NCBI RefSeq assembly: GCF_000955805.1 | Contig: NZ_JYOA01000010.1 | Location: 537,345 to 601,344, forward strand | DNA length: 64,000 bases | From: Pseudomonas sp. 21 | GTDB taxonomy: Bacteria > Pseudomonadota > Gammaproteobacteria > Pseudomonadales > Pseudomonadaceae | Direction: 5' to 3' | In this document: piece by piece, positions 63,956-64,000 of the stretch | Numbering within the stretch: position 1 is the first letter of the stretch | How the letters are laid out: every line of letters begins with the position of its first letter | Notes under the pieces: model-generated | What the model was told of the DNA's origin: nothing | The model's database searches: none | Seen by the model: the letters and a program-made list of their open reading frames with translations, nothing else | Translations under genes and position numbers: made by a program

Positions 63956-63995
63956 GTCCGGCCATGCACCGGACGTACGCTGCCTGATCAGGAGA
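63956..63995 (+). promoter_or_regulatory. Dyad and ribosome binding site leading to a gene beyond the window
   Basis: GTCCGG-CCATGCA-CCGGAC is a 6-bp-arm dyad at 63956-63974, and AGGAGA at 63990 is followed by 5 bases to the window edge. A start codon would lie at 64001. Confidence 0.4.
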
Positions 63996-64000
63996 CGCAC

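Overview
The window is a chromosomal segment of a high-GC Pseudomonas. The gene order retS-purD-purH-fis-dusB-DUF3426-prmA-accC-accB-aroQ-dsbD and then MCP-diguanylate cyclase-DUF2333-Nudix-SUI1-speA matches, as I remember it, the P. aeruginosa PAO1 region PA4839-PA4856. The urt/ure block next to it matches PA4858-PA4868. Several differences from PAO1 (bphOP beside urease, a lysR/polyamine-binding/speB insertion between dsbD and the MCP, nrdDG after speA) suggest a related species, for example of the P. nitroreducens/citronellolis/knackmussii type. That species guess is inference. I see no prophage, insertion sequence, integrase, tRNA, rRNA or CRISPR; this is mostly core genome with accessory genes interspersed.

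Layout. 1-6.4 kb: bacteriophytochrome pair bphO-bphP, a large classical autotransporter with a (DPPPV)n hinge, and a small lipoprotein. 6.5-10.4 kb: urease operon ureD-ureA-acetyltransferase-ureB-ureC (minus strand), with a sigma-54 promoter and an NtrC-type site upstream. 10.7-17.6 kb: a GNAT enzyme and the urea ABC transporter urtABCDE, also behind a sigma-54-type promoter. 17.6-33.3 kb: MarC-family membrane protein, retS, purD, purH, fis, dusB, a zinc-ribbon membrane protein, prmA, accC, accB, aroQ and dsbD. 33.5-36.7 kb: a LysR regulator divergent from a periplasmic polyamine-binding protein, then agmatinase speB, with a striking dyad operator between the divergent genes. 36.8-45.3 kb: chemoreceptor, REC-GGDEF cyclase, DUF2333, Nudix, SUI1 and speA. 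45.4-48.4 kb: class III (anaerobic) ribonucleotide reductase. 48.6-63.8 kb: mixed accessory genes (MocR regulator, cbpA-cbpM, lipoproteins, FMN reductase, epimerase-cupin-arylamine acetyltransferase, GAF-GGDEF cyclase, MATE pump, idi, fadH and others).

Functional links. SpeA makes agmatine from arginine, SpeB splits agmatine into putrescine and urea, UrtABCDE imports urea and urease converts urea to ammonia, so much of the window serves arginine/polyamine/urea nitrogen economy. The retS and two GGDEF proteins concern lifestyle switching. The most unusual gene structure is the anaerobic ribonucleotide reductase. The large NrdD chain stops just after its zinc-binding motif, and the conserved glycyl-radical tail (RVxGY...FNAGKQ) is encoded as a separate 48-residue protein with its own ribosome binding site, overlapping nrdG. 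The nrdD promoter region has tandem NrdR-like boxes and a near-perfect Anr/FNR box.

The intergenic spaces are rich in paired palindromes of at least five sequence families (REP/BIME-like), and a long base-paired element sits between purH and purD.
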